From NCBI RefSeq assembly GCF_017329565.1, contig NZ_JAFMTT010000025.1: DNA of 30,421 nt. One strand, written 5' to 3'. How positions within the stretch are numbered: position 1 is the first letter of the stretch; the number at the start of each line of letters is the position of its first letter. A model generated the notes under the pieces. It was not told the DNA's origin, ran no database searches, and saw only the letters and a list, made by a program, of their open reading frames with translations. Source of the DNA: Alicyclobacillus mali. GTDB lineage: Bacteria > Bacillota > Bacilli > Alicyclobacillales > Alicyclobacillaceae. This document shows positions 8,766 to 19,300 of this stretch, piece after piece. The translations under genes were made by a program, and so were the position numbers.

Positions 8766-8984
8766 CTATCTTCTCCAGAAGGACCAGCGCGGAAACAAGT
8801 AGCGACCGTCGTTCATGCCACGATTCACGAGATAGCGTTTTAACGCGGGTGATATCACCAGCTTTTCATCGGCCTGCCGAAGTTCTTTGCGCAGCCGAAA
8901 GATCTCGTCTTGCATGTCACCCTCGTACGCTGAACTCATATCGTCTTGCCACGTGTTCGACCCTTCTAAGGCGTGTTTCACCAA
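8766..8984 (-). pseudogene. Probable IS3-type transposase OrfA remnant
   Basis: The short minus-strand frame (72 codons) contains DEIFRLRKELRQADEKL. This is close to the leucine-zipper segment that ends OrfA proteins of IS3-family elements, normally followed by a DILKKA-type motif. Here the following residues (VISPALKRYLVNRG) have diverged. No helix-turn-helix upstream, no OrfB and no terminal inverted repeats could be found. I read it as a decayed fragment left by an insertion sequence; a small unrelated coiled-coil protein is the alternative. Confidence 0.4.
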
Positions 8985-9157
8985 TCGTCCTATGAATTTC
9001 TTGCCAAGATAGCAAGGAGAACGTGGAACTGCGGCGAATATACATCTAGGATGTCATTCTTATCGCTGTGTGAAATGCAAGCACGCGATGAGTGCTGATA
9101 CGCATAAGCGTGACTTGTGTTCGTGAAGTCTACCAGCAAGACAGGAGGACGCTTTGC
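8985..9157 (+). promoter_or_regulatory. Upstream region of the defence operon
   Basis: This must contain the promoter of the four-gene operon, but I find no convincing -35/-10 pair. TAGGAT near 9047 and TATACA near 9036 are the best -10-like words, and both have poor -35 partners. A small ACGC-ATAA-GCGT inverted repeat lies near 9098-9110. AGGAGG at 9143-9148 is the ribosome site of the first gene. Confidence 0.35.
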
Positions 9158-12100
9158 GTGATCCACGTGAGGGACGCATGTAAACCTCGTCAAGAAATTA
9201 TCCAGGGAAACCTAAATCTCGAGGTATTTACGGCTTCGCTTCGTCCCGTACTCGAGTTTTACCGCACGGGCGAGCGACGGTTGGACGATGTTTACTTAGA
9301 TGCTCATCGGTTTTTTAGAGAAGCTACCTATCCAACCAAAGGACTCTTAACGGTACTACGCCAAACGATGCAGCGTCTTGCAGGAGACATGGGGGTTCCA
9401 GCCATTCAACGCCTGGAAACGGGCTTTGGCGGTGGCAAGACGCACACTCTCATTGCTTGCACACACGTCGCTCATTTGGGCCGTAACATCGCCGACGTCC
9501 TCAAGGCGTCACTTCTGCAGAACTTCGGCGAAGAAGATATGGAAGCCTTCCTTCGCGCGCTGCCGGAGCCTGGTGAAGTGACTGTCGTCGGCGTAGCTGG
9601 TGACGAAATCCCCGTACACAAGCCGCAGGGCACAGAACTCGTGCCTTACACGCTTTGGGGAGAGATTGCGCGTCAAGTTGGTGGAGACGCGCTCTATCTT
9701 GCACTCGGCGATGAGGCCACCTCGTTCGCTGCGCCAGGCGGTACGTATTTCGATCGCGTCTTTGGCGGTCGCAAGGCGCTCATCATGCTGGATGAGTTAG
9801 CACAGTATGCGGCGAGGCTCGAAGCCGCGCGGCCAGATGGTGCATCTCAGTTGGCGGCTTTCCTGATGAGTCTTCATGGATACGCCCGTACACATCAGGG
9901 TGTCTCCATCTTGCTGACACTAGCGAGTTCTACGGACGCATTCTCTCGTCAGACCGAGATGTTGAAGCGCCAGCTGGGCGATGTCGCTGGACGCGATATA
10001 ACTGAGGACGAAGTTGTCGCAATCGCAGAGCGCGCTCAGAAGAGCGCAAGCAGTGTTGTTGCACGGGATGCGGTAGCGGTGACTCCTGTGGATCAAACGG
10101 AACTCACAGCCGTATTGGCGAAGAGGTTATTCGAAACCATTGATCGGCAGGCCGCTGAGCAAGTCGCTGTCGAGTACATGCAACTTTACAACAAGAATAT
10201 GCACATGCTTCCCGCCGATAAGGTGCCATCCTTGCGGGAACGAATGGTAAGCACGTATCCATTCCACCCGACGTTCATCGATTTTCTGAATCACAAACTC
10301 GCGGAAGCAGAGAATTTCCAAAAGACGCGTGGCGTTCTGCGAGTGCTGTCTTTGGTTGTGCGCAATCTGTGGATGAGTACGTTTGATGCTCCAATGATCC
10401 ACGTATGTCACGTGGACCTGCGGTCCCGCGACATTGTCGACGAGATTTTAGGTAGAACGAGCAGTGCGGATCTTCAATTCATCCTTCACGCCGATATCGG
10501 GAGTTCACAGTCAAGTCGCTTAGAGAGCGGCCTGAGCAATGCCGAGCGGTTAGACCGCGAATGGATGAGCAAAATCCCGGCATGGGATGGTTCCGGCCGC
10601 GGACACATTCCTGTGCACGAGTTTACGTGGAAGACCGTTTTTTTGAATAGCCTTGTGGGCCGGCACGAGGGGCTGAACTCAAACGTATTTGGTGTTACCG
10701 AGGCCGAGGCTATCCTGCAAACGGCCTATCCTGGGCTCCCGCCCTACAACGTTCGTCAGGCGCTCGAGGCCATTCGGGAGAATGCGTATTATCTACGCTT
10801 CGATCAGGGTAAGTACTTTGCGAGCGAAGAGCCTACGATTAACAGCGTGTTGGCCCGAATCCGCCAATCGTTGCCGCTGGGACAAGTTGAAGGGAGGTTA
10901 GACGATGTTGTTCAGCGGATGATTCAAGATCGTACGGGTCTGTTCCGTATTGTTCCTAATGTAGACGCGCCAGAGCAGATACCGGATGATCCGGAACATC
11001 TCTTGCTTGGAATTGTTTCGCTATGGACAGACGACTTCGATCTTGATCTGGTCTACACATTTGCAGGTGAGAATCGGCCCCGCCAGTTCCAGAACCACTT
11101 GTATCTGCTCGTCCCGAACACGGTCAGGCTGAAGGGACGAGAAGTCGAGCTCTTTGCAGACCAGCAGGCGTTAGAAGCGAGAGATCGTCTGCACGATCTT
11201 GCTCGTCAGGTGATCGCAATGGACAAGTTAAATCGGGAGCCTGAGAGCTACGGTGTGAACCCGCGCTACCTGCAGTCGCAAGAATTCACACTGCGCAGAA
11301 AGGAGCGCGAACAAGCGCTTCAGAGGGCGGTTGTGGCATCTTATCGGCTGCTCGTGCTGCCTACACGGCATGGACCAGAAACGATTCAGCTATCCGCGTC
11401 CTCTGGCGCCGAGAGCGGAGGGGCCATCCTCAATCTGGTAAGAGAACAGCTGATTTCTGCTGGGAAATTGGTTCTATCAAACGCGGTGAAGCGCGAAACG
11501 GTCGTCGCGCTATCTCAACTGCTCTTTGGTGATGGATCGGACCATATCATGATTGACCAAATTGCCCAACGAGCAAAGACCAATCGAGCCTGGCCCGTGT
11601 TCGAGACAAAGCAGCTTCTTGAGCAACTTATTCGCCACGGGGTCGAAATTGGCCATTGGTGCGTGTTCAGACAGGTCGGTGCTGAAGAGGATCCTCGCGT
11701 CGAGCTTTATTTCATGCATTACAAAGACTATCCTGACCAACCTCTGCCGCTGAGTGCAGAGATTATGAATGGCGATTATGGCATTGTGACGTTCCAGGGC
11801 GCTATTCAACGCGCTTGGTTAAAACCTCGCATTGACTTACAGGGGATTGCGGCGAGAATCATTCAGGAGAATGGTTGCTTGCGATTGGCAGACCTGAAGG
11901 AGAAGGTGTCGGCCGAGATCGCCAAGCAGACCGGAGACGCATCGGAGATACGGGAGCAGAGTATTGAGGCAGCCGTGCAGCAGCTTCTCAGGTCTGGCCA
12001 GATTTGGGCGTATGAAGGCTCGCCGGAGCAAACAGAGCGGCCGGCAAAGCAGTGGAAGGCCCATGATGTGCTGTACACGCCATGGCCAGAACACGTTCTC

Positions 12101-12493
12101 ATTCTCCCGGATGAGGCCAAGCGCCGAGGTTGGGATGATGTAGAGCAAGCGCGCGGCCCGCGCATCCTACCGGTTCGCGGTCACGACGCACTGGTCAAGC
12201 TGTGGCCAGAACTTCCTAAGCTCGAGAGCATGTACATGCGTGGAGGCTGTAGCAAAATTCAGAGGCTCGAGCTGTCCGAACTCTCTGGTCCGGGCGCGTG
12301 CCGCGTCACGCTGTCGTTTGAAGACCTCGATCCTGATGCACTAAAGAGTCTAGGAGCCACGTTCCAGCATCTAAGGGAAGTCTTTGAGATAGATGATTCG
12401 TCCGAGATTGACATGCGCATAGAACCGCAGGAAGGTTGTCCATTCGTCCAAAGGCTTGTAGATCTAGGTCTTGTGCACGAGGTGAGGTTGTGA
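9158..12493 (+). CDS. DUF499-type AAA+ ATPase of a predicted defence system
   Basis: This large P-loop ATPase (1111 residues) has the look of the DUF499 family (COG1483). The N-terminal segment is followed by LETGFGGGKTHTLIA, a Walker A with Lys94. Walker B is ALIMLDELAQYAARL with Asp212-Glu213, and a sensor-like stretch GVSILLTLASSTDAFS follows. The C-terminal half is helical and winged-helix-like. The frame is open to 9092, but GTG 9158 is chosen because AGGAGG at 9143-9148 lies 9 bases upstream and relatives start close to this point. Families of this kind pair with adenine methylases in BREX-like and other defence loci. It probably powers assembly or target sensing on DNA. Its stop overlaps the next start (GTGA). 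Confidence 0.88.
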   Translation: MIHVRDACKPRQEIIQGNLNLEVFTASLRPVLEFYRTGERRLDDVYLDAHRFFREATYPTKGLLTVLRQTMQRLAGDMGVPAIQRLETGFGGGKTHTLIACTHVAHLGRNIADVLKASLLQNFGEEDMEAFLRALPEPGEVTVVGVAGDEIPVHKPQGTELVPYTLWGEIARQVGGDALYLALGDEATSFAAPGGTYFDRVFGGRKALIMLDELAQYAARLEAARPDGASQLAAFLMSLHGYARTHQGVSILLTLASSTDAFSRQTEMLKRQLGDVAGRDITEDEVVAIAERAQKSASSVVARDAVAVTPVDQTELTAVLAKRLFETIDRQAAEQVAVEYMQLYNKNMHMLPADKVPSLRERMVSTYPFHPTFIDFLNHKLAEAENFQKTRGVLRVLSLVVRNLWMSTFDAPMIHVCHVDLRSRDIVDEILGRTSSADLQFILHADIGSSQSSRLESGLSNAERLDREWMSKIPAWDGSGRGHIPVHEFTWKTVFLNSLVGRHEGLNSNVFGVTEAEAILQTAYPGLPPYNVRQALEAIRENAYYLRFDQGKYFASEEPTINSVLARIRQSLPLGQVEGRLDDVVQRMIQDRTGLFRIVPNVDAPEQIPDDPEHLLLGIVSLWTDDFDLDLVYTFAGENRPRQFQNHLYLLVPNTVRLKGREVELFADQQALEARDRLHDLARQVIAMDKLNREPESYGVNPRYLQSQEFTLRRKEREQALQRAVVASYRLLVLPTRHGPETIQLSASSGAESGGAILNLVREQLISAGKLVLSNAVKRETVVALSQLLFGDGSDHIMIDQIAQRAKTNRAWPVFETKQLLEQLIRHGVEIGHWCVFRQVGAEEDPRVELYFMHYKDYPDQPLPLSAEIMNGDYGIVTFQGAIQRAWLKPRIDLQGIAARIIQENGCLRLADLKEKVSAEIAKQTGDASEIREQSIEAAVQQLLRSGQIWAYEGSPEQTERPAKQWKAHDVLYTPWPEHVLILPDEAKRRGWDDVEQARGPRILPVRGHDALVKLWPELPKLESMYMRGGCSKIQRLELSELSGPGACRVTLSFEDLDPDALKSLGATFQHLREVFEIDDSSEIDMRIEPQEGCPFVQRLVDLGLVHEVRL

Positions 12494-13107
12494 AGGGTAC
12501 TAAATCCCCCAAATTACACCAGAGAGAGATACAAGAACGGTACAGCCGATATGTAGAACCCCTCGTGCGGCAGATGCCATGGGTGTTAAGAATCACGGAG
12601 CGCAAAGGAAAGCCAAGCCCAGTGTTCGTCGTCAAAGAGCGAGTTCATGTTCTAGACGAAGGCACGAATCCGGGTTCGCGCAAGGTTTCGTCCGTGCTTA
12701 AGGAGCGGGGGACTTTGTACGGCCCCGCACTCTGGCGATGCAGGCCTGTGTTGCGGCTGATTCTCGCCGAAGTGAAAGATGGACTTGGCATTCCACTCGA
12801 ACTGCAACAGTTTGTCGCTGACCAACGCGTTTCGTTTCGTGGCAATCTTCCTCTGGATGCAGAAGCTGGTGAAAAGCTTGCCTTGCTATTCAAACTGCAG
12901 GAGCGAGTCACCGATATGGATCGCGTCGAGCTCATGGCGTGGCGGATCGAACGATGCACAGCGGAAGAGGCTGGATACTGGTGGTCTCGTATCACACAAT
13001 TCAACGAGGCTGCGAATCGGTGGGCGCAAGCAGGATTGCGGCTCCTGTTGGGTGGTCAGCCGGGCGATCCCGCCGTGATCGAGATGTTGCAAGAAATTCG
13101 GAGATGA
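12490..13107 (+). CDS. Small protein specific to the DUF499/DUF1156 locus
   Basis: The 205-residue protein has no recognised catalytic motif. GTG 12490 overlaps the TGA of the ATPase gene as GTGA and has GAGGTGAGG just upstream, so translation is coupled. The N-terminus is basic (KGTKSPKLHQREIQERYSRY). The C-terminal third is helical with tryptophans (YWWSRITQFNEAANRWAQAG) and a LLLGGQPGDPAVIEML tail. No signal or membrane segment is present. Small conserved proteins between the ATPase and the methylase are usual in such loci, and I suspect an adaptor or specificity subunit. That role is inferred from position only. Confidence 0.82.
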   Translation: MKGTKSPKLHQREIQERYSRYVEPLVRQMPWVLRITERKGKPSPVFVVKERVHVLDEGTNPGSRKVSSVLKERGTLYGPALWRCRPVLRLILAEVKDGLGIPLELQQFVADQRVSFRGNLPLDAEAGEKLALLFKLQERVTDMDRVELMAWRIERCTAEEAGYWWSRITQFNEAANRWAQAGLRLLLGGQPGDPAVIEMLQEIRR

Positions 13108-13125
13108 CGAGAACGGAGGATTTGC

Positions 13126-16100
13126 ATGTCAACGGGTGTGACGATTCAGGACAGGCGACTCATCGAGGCAGGATTTCCTTGTCATCAAGTTGGAGCGGAG
13201 ACGCAGCGGGAGCGGGACACGGGGCAAGCCCCGCCGACTCATCGTTTGCACGTGTGGTGGGCACGGCGTCCGCTTACGCCGAGCCGCGCCGCCATCCTGG
13301 GGTCGATCTTGCCGGCCGATACCGATCCAGATTGGTTCCTGAGGCAGCTGGGCATTGAGAAAACCGTGGCGATTGTAAATGGGCAGGAGTGGACGTTGGT
13401 AGGTTCCATACGGGAGAAAATCGAGTCGGACGGCGAGCGTGAATGGCTGACTGTCGATAAAAGCGTCTTGCGGGCGCTTGAGAAGGAGCAATCCCGGAGG
13501 GAAAAGAACCGAGGTCTGATCGCGCGAATCCGGGAAGTCGATCCTCAATTGGCGCGCCACCCTGTGGTCACGCGATGGGAATCAGAGTCTCAGCCGTTGC
13601 CAGAGCCACTGCCACCACTCGAAGCAATCCTCCGAGTCCGTCGTGTCGCTGCCGATCCGGCCCATGTTAATGAGAGAATTGAGTTTCGAAAGTCAGAACG
13701 GGCCCAAGCGGCGTTAGGTTCGGACTTTAAGTGGGATCCTGAGGACCTTTACGGTTACGACCGAGCGTACGCCAAATCACCTTCTTTCGGGGGATTGCCG
13801 CAGCTGGTCGTCTTAGATCCTACTGCCGGAGGAGGATCGATTCCGTTTGAAGCATTCCGACTCGGCCATCGTGTCATTGCGAATGACCTAAACCCTGTGG
13901 CAGCCGTCATTCTTCATGCAACGCTCGAGTACCCGGCCAAGTTCGGCGACGAGTTGGCTTCTGATATCGAACAATGGGGAAATCGGCTCATTGAGGAAGC
14001 TGAAAGCGTATTGAGCGATGTTCACCCGATAGGGCAACCACTTTCGGCAAGTGAACGTGCAGTCCTGTCGCAGGCGGTCCGCCACGATTATCAATTGGTA
14101 AATGAATTTGACCGAGAATATCCAATTGATTACATCTACTGCCGCCAAGTCACCTGCCCGCACTGCGGGGGAGAGGCTCCGCTTCTCAACACTTGCTGGT
14201 TGTCTAAAAACGGAGATAAGTGGGCCGTGCGGATCGTCCCGGACGGCAAGGCGCAGGGCGGAAAGGTCCACTTCGAAACATATCGATTGACTGGAAACAA
14301 GGGACCGAATGGCGAAGATCCCGACTTTGCGACCGTAAAGGATGGCGTCGGGCTTTGCGTGCACTGCAAACAAGCCGTTCCCTCCGAAGAGATCCGGGCG
14401 CAAGCACGAGGTGAGTCGCCGAGAGGCAAATGGCGCGATCGCCTGTATTGCGTGGTCGCCGTGCGTTATCAACCGAAGCTCGACAAGAACGGGCAGCCCA
14501 TACGCTACAAGAGCGGCAAAAATGCGGGCGAGATTCGCACGGAGAAAGTAGTGTATTATCGCCCGCCGAACGAAGCCGATCTCGCCGCTCTCGAGGAAGC
14601 TGAACGGCGGCTGATGGAGCACTGGGATGAATGGAACGCCAAGGGGCTCATCCCAACAGAGGCGATTCCAGAAGGACATAAGACGAGCGAACCACGCAGG
14701 TACGGCATGACGCGGTGGTGTGACATGTTTACGCCGCGGCAGTTGCTTGGACACTTGACGCTGATCGAGGAGCTTAATCGGCTAAAGCCGCAAATCCTGG
14801 CCGAGTTAGGGGAAGAGCGGGGCAAAGCGGTCGTAACATATTTACAGTTCGCGATCGACAAGGGGCTGGATTATAACAGTAAGCAGACGAGATGGCATTA
14901 CGGACGAGGCGTTATCGTAAATACTTTTGGACGGCATGATTTCTCTCTTAAGTGGACCTTCGCAGAGATGGTACTCACCGGCCCCAATTCGGGTATTGCC
15001 TGGGGCCTTACGCAGGTGATAGACGCTTACAAGGGTGTGAGCGGTCTTTTACCTCACAAGGTTGACGGAGGTCTCAGGGATACTAGGGCTCGTGTCCTAT
15101 GTGGTACAGCAGCTTATTTGGGCGGCGAGTCGAGCTCAGTTGACCTAATATGCATGGATCCTCCATATTACAATAATGTACAATATGCTGAATTGTCCGA
15201 TTACTTCTACGTATGGCAGCGTAGGACATTGAGAGACCTCTATCCCGGATACTTTTCTCGTCCGCTTACAAATAAGGACGATGAGGCTGTCGCCAATCCG
15301 GCGCGCGACGGCTCATCGAGGAACGCGAAAATCGAATATGAGAGGTCCATGTTAGAAATTTTTTCTGAATGTCGGCGAGTCCTAAAGAACCAGGGCATCA
15401 TGTGTATTATGTTTACTCACAAAGCACAAGAAGCCTGGGAGGCTCTCACGAAGTCGCTCATTGAGACGGGATGGACGATCACAGCCTCCGTGCCCGTTGA
15501 CAGCGAAGCTAGCGAGTCGATTCATCAGAAGGACAATGCCTCGGCCGCCAGCTCCATCTTCCTCACCTGCCGGAAGCGAGACACGGAGAATCAGGCTCCG
15601 TCGGTATGGTCCGGATTTGGCGGCACCGGTGTGGCCGCACAGATTCGTGAGGCTGTGCGCGAGGCTTTGAAGGAGTTCGAACCCCTTCGTCTAAATCCGG
15701 TGGACGAGATGGTCGCGAGTTACGGGCGCGCCTTGCAGGTTTTGTCGCAGAACTGGCCGGTACTGGACGGAGACGAGATGGTCAGCCCAATACGCGCGAT
15801 GAATGAGGCCAGTGCGGTCGTGGCGCAGTACCAGATTGCCCGCATGACCAACGGCCGTATTCGCGTCGAAGACTTGAGTTCCGAAGCGGCCATGGCGCTC
15901 ACCTTGTTTGGCATTTTCGGTACGCAGCAGTTTCCTTATGACGAGGCGTTAAGCCTGTCGAGATCGCTCAACATGAGCCTTGAGACGAAGACGGGTGGAT
16001 ACCGGGTCGAGCCTCGGATGATTGGTATCAATAACGAGTTGTCCGGGCGTCGCCGGGAAACCACTGAGGAGTCAGGCTACTACGCGCCGCTTGTCAAAAA

Positions 16101-16386
16101 GGGTTCGAAGCTTCGCTTGGCACTGCCGGAAGAGCGGAATCCGAAACGCCTTCAGGCGCCTCAGACAGAATGGGACATGTTGCAGGGACTCATCATGGCG
16201 TACCGAGAGGGCGATATCCCGGGAGCACATACCTACTTGCAGCGACATGCGGAAGGTAGGGCGTCGCTCGTCCTTGATCTCTTGGCCGTTTGGGCTTCGC
16301 GCGTCGCGGACGACAAGAAACGAAAAGAGGCAGAGACCATCCTGTACAGTCTGCGCGCTGACTCGGGAGTGGCTTCGGCTTGGTGA
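13126..16386 (+). CDS. DUF1156-type adenine-specific DNA methyltransferase with zinc ribbon
   Basis: This 1086-residue protein matches the DUF1156/COG1743 family. The N-terminus reads RRLIEAGFPCHQVGAETQRE, then PPTHRLHVWWARRPL. AdoMet-binding motif I is DPTAGGGSIPFEA (from Asp231). The catalytic motif is MDPPYYNNVQYAELSDYFY (DPPY 678-681), typical of amino-methylating enzymes, probably N6-adenine. Between them lies an insert of about 440 residues with a split zinc ribbon: CPHC at 344-347 (plus Cys339) and CVHC at 411-414. ATG 13126 has GGAGG at 13115-13119. It probably marks host DNA so that the PLD/helicase partner attacks only unmarked DNA. Its end overlaps the next start. Confidence 0.9.
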   Translation: MSTGVTIQDRRLIEAGFPCHQVGAETQRERDTGQAPPTHRLHVWWARRPLTPSRAAILGSILPADTDPDWFLRQLGIEKTVAIVNGQEWTLVGSIREKIESDGEREWLTVDKSVLRALEKEQSRREKNRGLIARIREVDPQLARHPVVTRWESESQPLPEPLPPLEAILRVRRVAADPAHVNERIEFRKSERAQAALGSDFKWDPEDLYGYDRAYAKSPSFGGLPQLVVLDPTAGGGSIPFEAFRLGHRVIANDLNPVAAVILHATLEYPAKFGDELASDIEQWGNRLIEEAESVLSDVHPIGQPLSASERAVLSQAVRHDYQLVNEFDREYPIDYIYCRQVTCPHCGGEAPLLNTCWLSKNGDKWAVRIVPDGKAQGGKVHFETYRLTGNKGPNGEDPDFATVKDGVGLCVHCKQAVPSEEIRAQARGESPRGKWRDRLYCVVAVRYQPKLDKNGQPIRYKSGKNAGEIRTEKVVYYRPPNEADLAALEEAERRLMEHWDEWNAKGLIPTEAIPEGHKTSEPRRYGMTRWCDMFTPRQLLGHLTLIEELNRLKPQILAELGEERGKAVVTYLQFAIDKGLDYNSKQTRWHYGRGVIVNTFGRHDFSLKWTFAEMVLTGPNSGIAWGLTQVIDAYKGVSGLLPHKVDGGLRDTRARVLCGTAAYLGGESSSVDLICMDPPYYNNVQYAELSDYFYVWQRRTLRDLYPGYFSRPLTNKDDEAVANPARDGSSRNAKIEYERSMLEIFSECRRVLKNQGIMCIMFTHKAQEAWEALTKSLIETGWTITASVPVDSEASESIHQKDNASAASSIFLTCRKRDTENQAPSVWSGFGGTGVAAQIREAVREALKEFEPLRLNPVDEMVASYGRALQVLSQNWPVLDGDEMVSPIRAMNEASAVVAQYQIARMTNGRIRVEDLSSEAAMALTLFGIFGTQQFPYDEALSLSRSLNMSLETKTGGYRVEPRMIGINNELSGRRRETTEESGYYAPLVKKGSKLRLALPEERNPKRLQAPQTEWDMLQGLIMAYREGDIPGAHTYLQRHAEGRASLVLDLLAVWASRVADDKKRKEAETILYSLRADSGVASAW

Positions 16387-19300
16387 GAGAGATGCAGGAA
16401 AACGCGAAACGAGGCTTTCAATCGCGTCTATGGCAGCATAGGTACCGCACATCGGCCGTGATCGACGGGCGGCCGATGGATATCCTTCATGACTTCTACC
16501 TGCCAGCGCTCGAGCTGGCGACTCGATACGATAGGGTGGCGGGGTACTTCCGCTCCTCGTCCTTGGCCGCGGCTTCCCGCGGCTTTTCGAGCATGGTGGG
16601 CCGCAAGGGCACCATTCGGATGGTGGTCGGCGCGGATCTTGACCCGGAAGACGTGCGTGCTGTTCTGCGCGGCGATCAGGCTCGTTTGGCGCGCGCGCTA
16701 GGTCGGGAACTGGAAGATAGCTCGCTTTGGCCCGCGCCTGTGCAAGACGGGGTGACGCTGCTGGCTTGGATGGTTGCGCAGGGAGTGCTTGAAATACGCG
16801 TGGCTCTGCGCCGCCATGCTGAGACCGGGGAACCCCTTCCGTTTGACAGCACGGAGGATGGGTATTTTCACGACAAGTTTTTTATCCTGACGGACGATGA
16901 GGACTGTCGAATTTACGGGACGGGATCGCTCAATGAATCGCGCACGGCGCTCGTGCTCAACGCGGAGAGCATCGACATTCACTGCGATTGGTGGAGCGAC
17001 ATTGACAGGATACGTTGCGATGAGGCGCAGGCGGACTTCGAGAGGCTTTGGGACGGAAAGGCGCCTCATTTTGCCGTCTGCCCACTTCCGGACGCGGTTC
17101 GTCGTCGACTGATTCGTCTCGCAGAAGGGGTGACGGTGGTTCGCGAAGTCGACGGCACGGAGGTGGAGGTAGCTCCGGAGCAGGCTTCTTCGCCGAGTGC
17201 TCCGTCTGCGCTCGAGTGGCTCCGGTTTGCGGTCATTCGCGACGCGCCGCGCATGCCGGGTGGGGAACAAGTCGGGATTGAAACCGCGCCGGTTGCGCCG
17301 TGGCCGCACCAGCGGGTGGTGGCGGAGCGCCTGGTCGAGGACTGGCCCTATAACTACATGCTGTGCGATGAGGTTGGATTAGGAAAGACGATTGAAGCAG
17401 GTCTGGCTTTTCGGGCGTTGTATTTGTCTGGCTGGATTCGGCGGATCCTTGTGGCTGCGCCGGCCAGCTTGACCGAGCAGTGGCTGCAGCAGATGAAGAC
17501 GAAGATGCTCTTGCCGTTCGCCCGGCTGCGCATGTCGCCAAGCCCCGAACATCGTTACTTGCTTCCCTACGAGCACAGTGTTCCAGCCCGAATGCCATAC
17601 GGTGCGGATCTCCTCATCGTGTCGACCGGCCTCTGGCAACGAGAGGGTGCCGCGCGAGATCTCCTCGCTGCCCCACCATATGATCTCGTCCTTGTCGATG
17701 AAGCTCACATGGCGCGGCGCCATAATGCATCCGCTGGAATGGATGAGGCGCCAGACTACAGCAACCTTTATCGGCTGCTCGATTCGTCTGTTCGTCCACA
17801 CAGTCGTAGCCTGTGGCTCGCCACAGCGACCCCCCTCCAACTGGACATGGTGGAAGTCGCCGATCTCGTCCGGCTCGTCGGTCGGGTGAGCGGATTTCAG
17901 TACGAACCGGCGCTCTTCCGCACGTATTATGAATCGCTGGCCAAGTTGCTGCACGAGGAACGATTGTCCGACTGGGAGTGGCGTTTTGTTCGGGATGCGC
18001 TCCAAGCATTGAAATCCCATGATCCTGCGCTGTGGCATTTCATCACAGAGCACGTCTTGACGAGGATGCAGACGCGGGCGCTGGACGCTTGGTTTGAACA
18101 GCCGGAGGCAGGCGAGCCTTCGCGCCGCGCGCGTGATAAGATGCCCATCGTTGCTCGGATGGCAGCGCCTCTTTCTCGGGTCATGCTTCGGCATACGCGC
18201 GAGCTGTTGAAGGTGTACAAACAGCATGGTCAGCTCAATGGATCATTGGCAGAGCGCGAAGTTCGTCCCGTGGAGGCGTTGGAATACACGCCGGAAGAGG
18301 CTCACGTGTACAAGTTGCTCAATCGGTATTGTGAAGGGCTTCGTGACAGGCTCGGTTCCGACAGCAGCCGAGGAGCTTCCGCGCGTTTCTCGGTCCGATT
18401 CCTCGAGAGCCTACTTCGCCTACGATTTGCATCTAGCCTGTACGCATTCGCCAAGACTGTTGAGAGGCGACTCAAGCGCGTCATCGCGACTTTGGAACAC
18501 GCGGAACGCGAAGAAACTCCGCTCGCTACGGACCTCGAGACGGAGGATGTCTACGAACCTGAGGTGGAGGACACGGAGGTCTTCGAGGTAGAGCTCTTGG
18601 CACATCGCGATCCCGAAGTGTTGCGCTGGGAGCGCCGCCAGCTCGAGCAGTTGAAGCAAGTCCTCCAGGCGATCACGACTACACCTACCAAGACCCGAAA
18701 ACTACTCGACGTGCTCGATCAACGCCGCCTCGGAGACGGACGTCTAAAGCAGACGGTCATTTTCACCCGGTTTTACGACACGCTTGTCCACTTGCGGGAG
18801 AAGTTGTTTGAGCGGATGCCAGGCGTGCGGCTCGGAGCCTACTCTGGGCGCGAGGCTGGCTACTTCGACGTTGAGCTTCAGATGTGGATCGAGACGGATC
18901 GCGAGGAAGTCAAAGAGCGGTTCTTGGCGGGAGAGATAGACCTACTGCTGTGTACGGACGCCGCGGCTGAGGGGCTAAACCTCCAGACAGCTGACATGCT
19001 GATCAACTTCGATCTCGGCTGGAATCCGATGAAAATCGAGCAGCGCATTGGACGCATCGATCGAATCGGGCAGCGCCACAATCGAATCTACGTCCTCAAC
19101 TTGTGCTATGCACAGTCGGAGGAAGGTGAGGTGTACGCTCGCCTCTTAAAACGACTGGCAGAGGCCAAACACGTTGTAGGCCCGCAGCAGCTGTCCCTCT
19201 TGCCGGTGCGGACGGAAGAATTCGAGCAATTGGCGAAGGGTGAACTCGCGCTCGATGAGTTGCATCAGCGGGTGATGAGTCGCCTGGAAGCCGAAGAGAG

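Noticed and set aside
8593..8995. Plus-strand frames of 69 and 123 codons before the defence operon
   Set aside because: There is no ribosome site, they overlap each other, and their composition is unlike genes on either side.
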